64,000 nucleotides of DNA. It comes from Gnetum montanum (Eukaryota > Streptophyta > Gnetopsida > Gnetales > Gnetaceae). Positions 11,065 through 22,079 of the stretch are shown piece after piece. Under the pieces are notes generated by a model, which saw only the letters and a program-made list of their open reading frames with translations, made no database searches and was not told the DNA's origin. The stretch is taken from NCBI GenBank assembly GCA_015680685.1, contig MNCI01004036.1:725544-789543 (forward strand), given 5' to 3'. The position numbers were made by a program, and so were the translations under genes. Numbering within the stretch: the first letter of the stretch is position 1; each line of letters opens with the position of its first letter.

Positions 11065-11895
11065 TGATGAATCATTTTAATTAAGCTCCGATATCAGAGT
11101 GGCCACAATATCGAGTACACAATATCAAGTATGCAATAATGTGGCCTAAGATGCTATATCACTAGGTACTCCTGGGCCTATAAATATAACCCTTGGGCAC
11201 ACAATTCTATAGTAGTTTTTGAAGTCAAGCAACAAAATTCTTGTAGTTTGTTTATTTAAGAGTTACAATATTTTTCAAATGCCCACAGCAGGAGGCCTAA
11301 CTGTGATCGGATCTTTATTCAAGCATTGATGTACCTAAACACACCATTGTGTTGGCAATAAAGATGAGCTCTTTGATTCATCCTTGCAACACTTGAGACT
11401 TTCTTTCTTTATGTATTTACATATTGTGATTTCATGTAGTTCTCATTTAATGTTATTCATTCAGCAATTAATTTTGATTAATTAAGAAACTAATTAAAAT
11501 ACACAACCACAACTCCTTCAAACATACATGTAACACTTGGTAGCTCAAAGATGGTTAGCGTTTGACAACCCAGCAGTGTTTACATGAAGTTTAGGATGTG
11601 TCTAGGAAGTGGGGAAAGTTACTTGTGTTAGGTTAAATTAGCCAATAGTTTACATACATTTTTTTTAGGTGATCAAATTGATAAAACATAAAATGATAAC
11701 GATCTTATGCCTCAATCACACTTAACCATACACTTGCATTTCACAAGTGAGGCTGGGAAGACAATGAATGGACAACATGAACTCACCATTTAGCTCTAGC
11801 GTATTTGGTAATTAAAGTCTATGAAATTCGACCAGATCGCATGTGAACACCTGTGATTCATATGGTTGGATGTAGGGGTACCTAACTACTCATCA
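11065..11895 (+). repeat. 3' LTR of element 1
   Basis: 831 bp, from TGATGAATCA to ACTCATCA. GATATC-type palindromes lie near 11088-11130, the TATA region near 11180 (CTATAAATATAA). An AATAAA is visible near 11357 (GGCAATAAAGATGAG). Same subfamily as the minus-strand LTR at 63313-64000, with shared right-end wording such as 'gcgtatttggtaattaaag'. Confidence 0.9.
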
Positions 11896-12775
11896 CTTGG
11901 CTAAAGAATACATTTACTTATTTGAGTTAGCTTTAGCTCATGCAAATATTCAACACCAAGATCAAGCCTATAGGTTGTTCATAGAAAATTTAAAAGATAT
12001 GGCTCAAATTTGGTATTGAAACTTGTCAAGGAACAATATCACAAGTTGGGATGATATGAAAAGCCTTTTCTTGGCCCAATTTGACATTCAATTATATCAA
12101 CAACAATTATATTATGGATTAGTATAAGCTAAGTAAGGAGTTAAAGAGTTAATTAGAGATTTCAACATTAAATTTCAACAAATTTGTGGGCTCTTTCAAA
12201 GATAGTATAGATCATCAGATGAAATGCTTAGAGACACTTATCTTAAGGCTATGAATCCCAATATTTCAATTTGGTTGAGAAGAACTCCAAACTTGCTAAT
12301 GTTGAATGATTACTTTAGTGAAGCTATATAATTAGAAAAGCAAATGAACTTGAATAATGAAGAAATGATCATAGGTCAAAAGAGAGGAAAGAAAATTAGA
12401 ATCCCAATGCAAAATTTTTCTCAACTTAAAGCATTACTAAGGCCTTCACCTATTAAAATAGATCAATAGTTAGAAAGCAAAGAATTTGAAAAAGGACAGT
12501 TAATGAAAGACTTATCCAACAAAATAGTGAAACTAGAAAAAGCTTTAGCAAAAGTTAAAATAAAGGAGGAAAAGAAAAAATGGAAACATGAGCATCAAGA
12601 TACTAAGTTAGCATATGATGAGGATGAAAGTGATATTGCTATGTCTAACTTCCTCAATATTAAATTTGATAATGAACTATCTAGTGTTCATTATGTAAGC
12701 AAACCTTTCGATAATGGATCTAGTGATACCACTTCTCTGCCAAGTTCTAAAGAGGATAAATTGTCAAATGAAGAG
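11896..12775 (+). pseudogene. Tat-like Ty3/gypsy gag, interrupted by element 2
   Basis: Typical plant retrotransposon gag: RLFIENLKDMAQIWY near 11977-12020, then NITSWDDMKSLFLAQFDI near 12040-12090. A long helical C-terminal region rich in Lys/Glu follows (12503-12775). It has an in-frame Met and KIVKLEKALAKVKIKEEKKK, a likely coiled coil. The frame is cut at 12775 by the insertion of element 2; the continuation starts at 25375 behind the second copy of the target duplication AAGAG. Not closely related in sequence to the gag of elements 1-3. Several earlier stops make it nonfunctional. Confidence 0.75.
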
Positions 12776-13712
12776 TGATGAGCAATGAGGTACCCCTACG
12801 CCCCAACCATACAAATCACCAAGCATTCACGTGCAATCTGATCGAATTCCGTGGACTTTATCGTTTCCAATGCACTAGTCTTCTAGGAAGTGAATCCTGC
12901 CTTAAGGTCAATTGTTGTCTTCCCAATTACATTTGTGATGTACACTGGTATGGTTAAGTGTAATTGAGGTATCTAATTTTTATCATTTTGTATTTTTATG
13001 GTTTTTGTGCTTAAAGAAAAACAAAGTAGTTGGACTAACTAATTTGATTTAACTGATTATTAAATGTCTAACAAATCCTAACATAAGCATCTGGTCCCAT
13101 TTCCCATACACATCTTAAACCCATGTATCCATTGCTAGGCGACCAAGTGTTATGCTACTAAGTGTACAAAGTGATAATGCAACTAGGATTACCAAGCGAA
13201 TATGTGTTACGCTCGAAGTGGTCGTACTCATGTGTTCAATCTATCTTACTTAATCACTTCATTAACTTAATTACTAGAAACATTTAATAAATAATTGAAA
13301 ACATTAAATAAATAATTGAAACCATTAAATGCATAAACAAGATATTTAATCTATCCAAAGTACTGCAAGGTTTATCAGAAAGTTTGTCTTTATTGCCGCA
13401 CACACTGTCATGCTTAGGTACAACATTACTCGGATAAAGATCCATACACTCAATGACTCCTACTATGGGCACTCAGGAGAAAAATTCTAACTTTCAAATG
13501 AATAAACTACAAGAATTTCACAACTAAAAAATCTCTATTTTCATAAATGCATCTGGTAGATGCGTATTTATAGCCGAAAATAAACACTGCATGGATGAGG
13601 CCTCATTAATGCATGATATGATACATCGACTAGGCCTCATCAACTAGTCGTAGTTAACAAGGCTGTATCAATGAGGCCTCATCGATGTAGCCAACCAAAC
13701 TACGACTCATCA
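12776..13712 (-). repeat. 3' LTR of element 2
   Basis: 937 bp. On the plus strand it runs from TGATGAGCAATGAGGTACCC to GACTCATCA. The U3 (right side) has repeated GAGGCCTC palindromes at about 13592-13690, then TATA-like GGCTATAAATAC (minus, near 13575). The U5 side holds TACGACCACTTCGAGC (minus, near 13215-13230), shared by all LTR subfamilies here. Confidence 0.93.
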
Positions 13713-13730
13713 TGACCCCATGACTAAATG
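13713..13730 (-). promoter_or_regulatory. Polypurine tract of element 2
   Basis: Minus strand reads TTTAGTCATGGGGTCA up to the LTR start TGATGAG. Equivalent to the G-rich tracts of elements 1 and 3, with one G replaced. Confidence 0.7.
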
Positions 13731-13929
13731 AACACTTGTCCTTGAGTTCTTTTACAAAATTGGGAAGGTATGGGATTATTGATTGACTTTTTCTCAAACA
13801 AAATAGAGTAATTGACTTGAAAAAAATGGAGTGCTTGAGTGTACTAATCAACACATTATAGAAAATGGCAATGTTCAAGACACAAAATTGAACAGCATGA
13901 CGTGACTTTTCAAAACTGGACAACACATT

Positions 13930-16807
13930 GCTTGATGGTGTGAGGTGTGGTGGAGAAGATTAGACGGTCCCAAGCATTGATGGCTCCTAAGGTTCTAAGG
14001 GACCTTCACTAACTTCATGCATGGGTAGTGGTTGAGGTGGTTGCAGCTATCCTACTACTGCTACAACTTTAGGTGGAAGGTGAAAAGCATCTAACAGTGC
14101 TTTCATTTTCTCCTCCTTACTTTTGAGATTGTGCACTATCCATGCAACTTTGCTAATGTGGGTTGGAACGGGCACATCCCAAGGACACAGGATTATTAGA
14201 AACAACTCCTTGGCATTGATAAAATAGGAAACAAGCTATTTTTATTCAATGTTGAATGCTCTAACTGTGTCCTTTAGCTCTTGGTAATCATTCATCTGTT
14301 TGGCTAGGTTCTTAGTAGTTGATCGTTGATATGTAAACCATGCTCTAAGAACTTCAAGTTCAGCATTTGCAATCTCAAGCTTCTACTTGGTGTCTTTATG
14401 GTGCTTGAACTCTACCTTGTATAACAAATACAAGCTAGCCACTTGTTTCTCCAACTCTAACCACTACCATCCAGTAGTCAGCATTGCCAGGTTTGTGTAC
14501 TGGAGATTGGCCAACTCCATATAGTCTATCATTTCTTCTATTCACAACTCATTTAGTAAAATCTCCACATTGTTATAGGCATTAATCCCTTCAACAATGG
14601 GATACTAGACTTCTCTTCCTTGTTGGAGTTGCTAGAGGGCTTTATTTACTTTCACCTTTTCCATTTGGATGTGTTTCTCATTAACTTCTTTCTATAAGCC
14701 AACCTGGTCTCTGTAGTGATTCTTCACTTTTTCAAACTTGAGGGCCTCATTCTTCTAGGTGGCAATCTCAATGGCAGACTTCTAGCAGAAGGCACAAACT
14801 TCCTCCATTGATAGATTTCAATTTTCTATGGCCAATCTCCTCAATTCAGTGTTTACCTTGGTAAGTTGCTCCCACTATTGATAAATAAATTCCTACATTT
14901 GGTCCTTCTAAGCATCAACATTGAACAGGAAATAATTCTATGTGGTCATGGTCTTATTCTCCTAGTGCATCTATGCCAAGTCCTTCTAAATTGAGTATGT
15001 TTTTTCTTTAGCTATGGATTGGATAAAGATGGCCGTAACTACCTCCTCTTCAACCTTCTAGAGTTGTTCCTGAAGCTATTTTGAAAGCTTCATCTCTTGT
15101 TACTGTTGGGCTAAGGATCATAGGATTAGCAAGTTGAGCACATAGTTTGGCAATCTCTGTAGCCAAGCATTGATTTTTTTCTTAAGCCATTTCAAGTTGC
15201 CCCTCTGAAATAATGCATTTGCCCCTTGCATTTAGTAGCTTTGACTGGGTTGCAGTGATGTCTTCCAAAAAATCAAAAATATCTAGTATCGATTGCTCGA
15301 TTCCCACCAGTCGTTCCAGTAACTCTTCATGCTAGGCTACGTTTAACTTTCTATTGATTGTGCCTGTGGATGCCTACATGTCTTGAAATGTAGATATGTA
15401 TGGTACCAGCATCATGGGTGCATTTAGTGCTTCAGTGACACAGTCAGCAACAACTTCAACCACTGTTTCCCACCCTTGGTACTACATCACCAAGATAGTT
15501 TCCCCTTCACCTTTTTCCAAATGCACCAAGAAAGTGGCAGCATTCTTAGAGATTTCTAGGAATAAATGATGTTGAGATAGTGATACCATCACCTCTTAAG
15601 CATTAGGATCTGACCTCATAGGCAACTACATTCATTTGGTAGAGAAAATTAGTCCACCCCTCTTCATCTAGCTAACTGTTTAAGCCACCTCGTTAAGCTG
15701 ACTCATTGTTAGTTAATATACAGATGGAACTACCCCACTCATGGCTAGTTCACTTAAGAGCTATTCTTAGATTTTGTGCAAGTGCTCAATGGCTATGCGG
15801 GCCTCTAGTGTTGTTTCTTAAGTGGGTGGTGGTGGCGGATACTCCTCTTCTTAAGTCATTATTGACACCTTTTCCTTCATAATTTCAAACCATGAGGCCA
15901 AAGGAGCATGCCCAATTATGTCATTGAAGTAGCGAACAATACCTACCCTTTTGTAGAGTTTCTGAATGAGGCATGGAAAGGGAAAGGTTTTTCTTCTAGA
16001 TTCATTTTCTTTGAAATGCTTCTTGATCTCTAAGTAGATCAATTGTGGAAGGTTGAGGGAAAATTTCCTACTTAGAGTGACACATGCTCAGGTGAAGAAA
16101 GTAGTCACCTTGCTTGGCCTTACCGTTGGATTGAGGTGATAGGCCACAATTTTGAAATAAATTCACTCCGTCAATGTGAGTGTGTCGTACTCCTTATCGT
16201 CAACCCTATAGCATTGTTGGATCCACTCCTTCTTGGCCTTAGGATCACCCTTCATTGATAATTTTGCCAACTGTGTCCTGGTGTCAGGAAACCCTGGTGC
16301 CAATGTGATAGCTTTTGCTAAGTAGGACACTTGAATGTCCTTGATTTCAACAGTGGACCCCAACCTTCTATTACTCCAAAAGAGATATGTCTCTCCCATA
16401 TACCACTCCCCACTAGATGTGATGATTGGTCACATGGGAGAGATTTATAGTTGAGTCTTAACATTTGCTAAAGCTTTCTCTAAGAATGGCCCATAGTTGA
16501 TCTCTTGAAGGACTAATCATTGAATTTTTCAAGACCTAATAATGTCAAGGCAAGCTTGAGTCAAAGTGACTTCAAGCCTTGGCATGGATCTAGGTACTTC
16601 TCCTCACTATGATTGTTTTGTGGGCACTTCTTCTTCTAGAATCTATTAGACAGATTCCACTTTGGGCTCCTCATGAAGAGGTCCCATTGCATGGATTTCC
16701 TCCAATGGTTCTTGAGCTTGTTCTTGTTGGCCCCTTCCAGCTCTAGGCTACTTCTCCCTTATTTGATAGGGTTCTCCTTCCTATGGGCATTTCTATTTTG
16801 GTTTCAT
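13930..16807 (-). pseudogene. Env-like accessory ORF of element 2 (coiled-coil protein), stops at Gln-like codons
   Basis: ATG at 16807-16805 directly after a TTACAG acceptor. About 950 codons to near 13930. The open pieces at 16399-16163 and 16042-15851 are in the same frame as this ATG. Nearly all interruptions I read between 16807 and 15850 are TAG/TAA, where CAG/CAA (Gln) would fit. The N-terminal ~120 residues are Gln/Glu/Pro-rich. A globular part follows (GETYLFWSNRRLG; LNPTVRPSKVTTFF; KTFPFPCLIQKLYKRVG). The C-terminal half looks like coiled coil, and a conserved tail reads LLDAFHLPPKVV. I see no signal peptide or membrane segment. Position between integrase and 3' LTR matches Athila env-like genes; function unknown. 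Parts of the same ORF occur at 60410-61572 and 62690-63312. Confidence 0.65.
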
Positions 16808-17112
16808 CTGTAATCACAATAAGACGATGGGTTAGCAATTGTTGTGTAACTTGAATTAGGATACCTTTATCTCTTAAGGATAGATACCCTTGGCTATGTT
16901 GTGATTATGGCTAACTTAATTACTCCAATTATCATTTTATTCATGTGTTATTGTTAATAAATCATCTCGGAGGTTGTTGGAAGTGTTAACTATCAAAAAA
17001 GTTGATGTTTATATGTTGTTAAGGTTATTAACCCTTTGGGGGAGTTAGAAAAATTTTCAAAAATTTTCATCAAAAACCTAAAGGTTTGTGGCCCCCACAA
17101 TAAAGAGCTTAC
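16808..17112 (-). other. Probable intron before env-like ORF
   Basis: Minus strand: donor TTGGAG|GTAAGCTC at 17113/17112 and acceptor TTGTGATTACAG at 16808, immediately before the ATG. 305 bp, AT-rich. The acceptor region is conserved in element 1 (near 10640-10713) and in a weaker form in element 3 (near 54780-54835), suggesting that it is a real element feature. The donor could also be one much further upstream. Confidence 0.5.
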
Positions 17113-17257
17113 CTCCAATAAGTGCAGAGTTGAAGAACAAAGTGATTTAGACAAACGATTGGGAAGTTATGGGCTTTGGAAGGTTTTGGGCTCTGAAAAA
17201 ATTGCAAAAACTCCCTGTGTTATGAGGAAAATGTCAAAGATTCCTAAGTACATGGTG

Positions 17258-17360
17258 GTATATATAAGATGTAAGCACTACATTGATGAGGCCTCGTCGA
17301 TGGGGCCTCCTCGACGCAGTCAACTCTGTTGACGAGGCCTCATCGACGTAGCTGTTGACC
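17258..17360 (-). promoter_or_regulatory. Internal LTR-U3-like promoter segment
   Basis: Minus strand 17360-17275 repeats the GAGGCCTC / CATCGACG wording of the U3 of element 2's own LTRs (13592-13690, 25317-25355). A TATA sequence, CTTATATATACC (17269-17258), follows, and the intron-like leader and env-like ORF lie downstream. Elements 1 and 3 lack this segment in the aligned region. It may be an internal promoter for the accessory ORF, or a leftover LTR fragment. Confidence 0.5.
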
Positions 17361-18930
17361 ATCATAGATGACCATTGACTTTGGTCAAACTTGCAAAATA
17401 CAAAGAATTTTTGAATGAAATTGGGATCGAATGAAAGCTCAAAAGGCCAAGAATAGTATGAAAACATGAGAAGAGGCTATTGGGGCTCATAAATTTGAAA
17501 AAATAGAGAAAAATTGATTCGAGGGATGAATGAAATGAAAGGTTAAGGAGCACCGAGTGGAATACACAACGAAATATGCAAAAGATAGGATTGTAGCAAT
17601 GTCAAAGGTAAGGAACCTTAACTAACCAAACCAAAAGCTATGCAAATGGATCCTCCCCATAGTAGCCTCATGCCCTTATTGCCCTTGCATAACCTCAACT
17701 AAGAAGTCTATGGACCCAATAGTCGATTTAATGATCATGAAAGTTTAAGGACCAACCAAAAAGAATCTATCCAAGAATTCCATCATACCAAGACATAGAG
17801 CATAACATAAAACATAGTAGTGAGGTGAGTTACGGTAGCATAGATGAATGATAGAGAAGGTGGAATGGAGTTTCAAATTGAGGTCATAAGAAGTCCCTTG
17901 TGGAATTTGTGTTTAAAATGACCTAAGAAGATCCATCCTCAATCCAGACCAAAACTAGCCACTTTCAGTGACTTTACATCATCACTCTACAACCAACCCA
18001 CCCACATGAGACATGAGAGTGCTTCCACAAGACAACCACCATTCCATAAGGAGAAGAAAAGAGAGAAATAGGAAGTGAGAGAGAGCCTTAGTTAGAGGGG
18101 ACTTTTAGGGATCGGTGCATGTCTTTTTAGTCCCATAACTAGTGCTTGTGGCCCATTTATTTGTCCAAGGGTTGTGCTTTGAATTTCCATTATTTTTTTT
18201 TGAATTTTTATTTTTAAAATTTTTGAATAGGAACCACACCATGCAAAGACTTTATTTAACTTCCTCTTAGTCGCTAGAATGGAACGATAAGAAGTCTATG
18301 AAAAACATTCAAGCACTCAAGCAAGTAGAAGCCCCTTGAAGTCATATCCTTTATAAACCTTTGAATCCTTCCTAATTCTAGAACTACCAAGGTCACCAAT
18401 TGATTAAAAAAAATTTTAATGGAAGGGACCTCAAATTCCCATAACAGGAAAAACCATAGAGTTTATTGAATGGGTGGATGACATGGACTCACTACCTATT
18501 CCATGAAAAATAAACCATGTTAAAGTCATCAGACATCAAAATTCAAAAATAGAAACCAGACATTGACAATCACAACATTAAGTACAAATCATCATTAATA
18601 AACGATAATAGCGACACTATGTCCTATGGAAATAAAGCAATTTTATTAGCAAAAATAGGAAATATCACACTTCAACAAAAAAAAAAATATATAATAAAGT
18701 GTAAAAATAATCATGAAAGGTTCAAAGGTACTAATGATTGTATAAAATTAGAAAAATCTAAAAATCTACAATTTGTAAAATAAATAACTCATAAAATCAA
18801 AAAACATGAAAAATAAAAAGTAGAAAAACTAAGAAGCCATATGGATTGTTAATCATGGATGGCCATCTCCCCCATGACTAAGTTGGAAGGAGGAGATTCG
18901 AAAAATGGAATGTGGTTGTCCATCCATCGA
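17361..18930 (-). other. Element 2 noncoding region downstream of integrase
   Basis: Homologous in blocks to 8998-10430 of element 1 (for example the 'caagggactt' and 'gggcataa' blocks) and to 53830-54490 of element 3. No long ORF. Includes A/T homopolymer runs near 18190 and 18680. Confidence 0.6.
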
Positions 18931-20060
18931 GGTGGTAGTTGCATTGGCCTATCTTGGCTCTAGGAAAGGTTTTACTTGTTGGATGTTGACTAACTACTTT
19001 TTATTTAGGCTTTCAAGCTTATAAAGCAACATGGCCCCAGAGGGAAATTTTTGATCAATTATCTAAGGTCTCTTCCACAATATTTGAAATTTTTCCTTTT
19101 AGGATACGTGTGTGGGGTTCCAGTAGAGGACTTTATCTCCTAGTTGAAGTTTTACTTTCCTAATTTTGAGGTCATGACGTTGCTTGCTAAATGCCTTGTG
19201 CACCTCATTCAAGGATACGACCACTAATCAATTTTCGTCTAGCACATTCAAGTTGATTAATCTTTCTTTCTGTGTAAGACTTAGGTCAAGATTTAGATCA
19301 TAAGCTGTTGAGAGTGTACGAAGCTCAAATTGGATCGAGAGCATTAGAAGTTTTCCATACACTAACTTGTAGGAAGAATAGCCAATAGGAAGTTTTCATG
19401 TTAAATGATAAGCCTAGAGGGTATCGTTAAGTTCTGCACTCCAATATTTCCTATATTTGCTAATGGTCTACAATAGTATTTTTATGATCTCCCAGTTAGT
19501 TACCTCTACGTGACCGTTGGCTTGGGGATGGTAAGGTGTTGTTAATTTATGTTCAACCCCCAAGTGTTACATCAACTTTTTAAAAGCGGCACCTATGAAA
19601 TGAGTTCCATTGTTAGAAATTAGTGAATGTGGCACACCAAACCTATTCACAATATTTTTTTGTATGAATTTGGTAGTAGTGGATGATGTACAATCAGTAA
19701 CAACTGCTGCCTCTACCCATTTTATGTAGTCGTCAACTGCTATAATAATATACACCTTTCTATTGGACATGGATGTGATGGGACCCATGGAATCAATGCC
19801 CCCTATGTTAAAAGGTTCCAGTCATTGAATCCACTATTGAGGACCTTTCATGTGAGCAATCATCCCCTTGTCTCATTGACAATGTTCACAAGACTTCACA
19901 AACTGGTGGGCATCCATAAACATTATAGGCCAATAGTATCTTGCCATCAGGATTTTTATGGCCCTGTGTCTCCCTGCATAGTGGCCTCCGCAAGGTCCTT
20001 CGTGAGCATCCTAGAGAACACATAGTTGATCTTCATCAGGGACACACCAATGAATTAGGC
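18931..20060 (-). pseudogene. Integrase of element 2
   Basis: Near-complete gypsy integrase on the minus strand. The HHCC zinc-binding region near 19830-20030 includes GGHYAGR and CEHCQ. The catalytic core has GIDSMGP (first Asp, near 19790), LISNNGTHF near 19600-19630 where the second catalytic Asp is Asn, and a Glu in the NGHVEVTN segment near 19510-19530. The C-terminal region (19440-18960) contains a GDKVLYWNP-type block near 19110-19160. I see no chromodomain, in line with a non-chromovirus. Inactive through the Asp change and several stops. Confidence 0.8.
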
Positions 20061-20339
20061 CATTGGAACACACCTTGTAGAGGTGTCTATTGATTTCCAT
20101 AAAATATTTTTCCTGATGAAGAAATTTTTGCTTCTATCTAAAGTCAAGATCCTGTGGCATCTCCTGAGTGAGAAGATAAGTAAGGATGTCATTATACAAT
20201 GTTTTTTTTACAGGTGTTTATTCATTTATTACTCCTATAAAGAGGAGTTTTTCTATAAACTAATCAGAGAGTAGGCTCTCCTCCTCTTTATTATCCCATC
20301 TTAAGTGAGAGAGGTGGTCAACAACCACATTCTCAGTCC

Positions 20340-21480
20340 CTTTTTAATCTACCATCATGAGATCATACTTCGGCAAGCTCACAAGCCACTGTATGACATG
20401 GCTCACTGTTGGCTTGTTCATGAGGAAGTGGATTGCACTATGGTCTGTGTACACAAATACTTTGTAGTCAAGCACATAGTACCTAAACTTTTCTAGAGTG
20501 TACACCACTGCCATTAGTTCATTTTCCATGGTGGTGTAATTTAACTATTCTTCCAAAATGTTTCGGCTTGTGCAGTGGATATAGTATGGGCGTTTCTTAT
20601 CATCCATCTATGTGAGAACTACTCCCAAGGCATAGTTAAATGCATCAATCATGATGTGGAAGGGTCTGGACTAATCTGGTGCTCATAGAATTAGTATTTC
20701 TATGAGTTTCTCTTTTAACTATTGGAATGCATGTTCACATTCCTTGGTCCAGATGAAAGGTGCATCTTTCTTTGTAAGCTCTACCAACAGTTTTGCGATC
20801 TTAGAGAAATTCTCTATGAATCACCAATAGTAGCTAGTATGTCTAAGAAGTGACTGAACATCTTTAATAGCCTCTATTTGGCATGTTATTTCTTAGATGA
20901 CCCTTATCTTTTCTAGGTCTACCTCAATCCCTTTTTGTGAAATTCGATGCCCTAGCATAATGCCTTCTTGAACCATGAGATGGCTCTTTTGCTAGTTGAG
21001 TTGTAAGTTTGTCTTAACACATCTCTTCAATACTTACTCTAGGTAGGCCAAGGCTTGCTCAAATGTAGCTCCATAGGTGGAAAATTCATCCATGAAGACG
21101 TCTACACCACTACCAATCTACTGTTGGAAAATACTAAGGATCAAGTGTTGAAATGTTGCAGGGGCATTGCACAGATCGAATGGCATCTTACTGTATGCCA
21201 AAGTCCCTGAGGGACTCGTGAATGTCATCTTGGCTTGATCTTTTGGTGCAATCTAGATTTGGTTATAGCCACTATAACCATCCAAGAAGCTATAATAACA
21301 ATGCCCAAATATGGTGTCTAATACTTGATCCACAAATGGCAATGGAAAATGATCTTTAAATGTTGCCATATTTAATAACCTGGAGTCAATGCATATCCAC
21401 CATTTTCCATCCTTCTTTGGCACAATTATGAGTGGGCTAATCCACTCACTATCCACGATGGGCTAGATGAACCCTACCTT
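20340..21480 (-). pseudogene. Reverse transcriptase and RNase H of element 2
   Basis: RT begins with WISPLIIVPKKDGKW (about 21405-21450). FPLPFVDQVLD and FLDGYSGYNQI follow near 21340-21253. Then LCNAPATFQ near 21160-21185 and the catalytic box VFMDEF near 21083-21100 (FMDD in relatives, second Asp changed to Glu). Connection segment and RNase H follow, ending with the open piece 20529-20344 (LEKFRYYVLDYKVFVYTDH; TDHSA is the usual RNase H block). Stops and single-base changes occur throughout. Matches elements 1 and 3 in order and wording. Confidence 0.85.
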
Positions 21481-21880
21481 AGTAAAGAATTCACACAATT
21501 CATTGACCATGCTTAACCAAGCCCTTCCCATAATGATGGGGAAGTCACTTTTGTAGTTTTTAACCTTGATCACCAAAAAATCAGCAAGATAGGGCCATCC
21601 ACAAACTATGGTCATAATGTTGTCTACTAATTCCAAAGGGACAATAATTGATTGATTTTTCAATTCTAGATGGATGTTGCTCTTCTTGAGAGGCGGTAGG
21701 TTCTAGGCCGTGTACATGTCATGGAAGATGAGATTAACTCTAGAACCAAAGTTAAGAAGAGCCTTACATGGCTCATGTCTAGCGATCTGTAGGTAAATAA
21801 GTGGACTTCCTTGATTAGATCTTTCTGTGGGAAGATTGTCAACTTTGATCCAATCAGAAATAGCATGAGTTAGCATTACA
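21463..21880 (-). pseudogene. Aspartic protease of element 2
   Basis: Same domain as 7141-7600 and 50690-51253. The active site reads LLNFGSRVNLIF (near 21725-21760, minus), so the catalytic Asp is Asn, as in element 1; element 3 keeps Asp. DFPIIMGRAWLSMVN follows near 21500-21545. The open frame runs on into RT sequence at 21463 in an altered frame, indicating a deletion of the protease-RT linker found in element 3 (51150-51720). Confidence 0.75.
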
Positions 21881-22079
21881 ATGAAAATCTAGGATACCAC
21901 TTGGTTTGAAGAGAAATTGAAGGTATTTGATGTAGAGAATGAGGATGTTGGAGATGCAAAATGATCAGCTAGACTAGATTGTAAGGATTGAAGAGGACTA
22001 ATGGGTCAAAAGAAAACTCTTTTTCTAGTTCGATTATTTGAACCACTTGGCTAGAAAGCCAGTTGTAAATGTACAACCC

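Larger units (their letters stand above)
5248..11895 (+). mobile_element. Element 1: 5'-truncated Athila/Tat-like Ty3/gypsy element
   Basis: Contains, in order, part of gag, proline-rich region, protease, reverse transcriptase, a long 3' noncoding region, a polypurine tract and one LTR (11065-11895). The 5' LTR, primer site and gag N-terminus are missing: homology to element 3 starts close to 5248, where sequence shared with 26927-27140 stops. RNase H and integrase have been deleted at about 8996. The flank after the LTR (CTTGG) cannot be paired with a left duplication. It lies next to Tat-like gag, so insertion into that element is possible but not shown. Confidence 0.8.
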
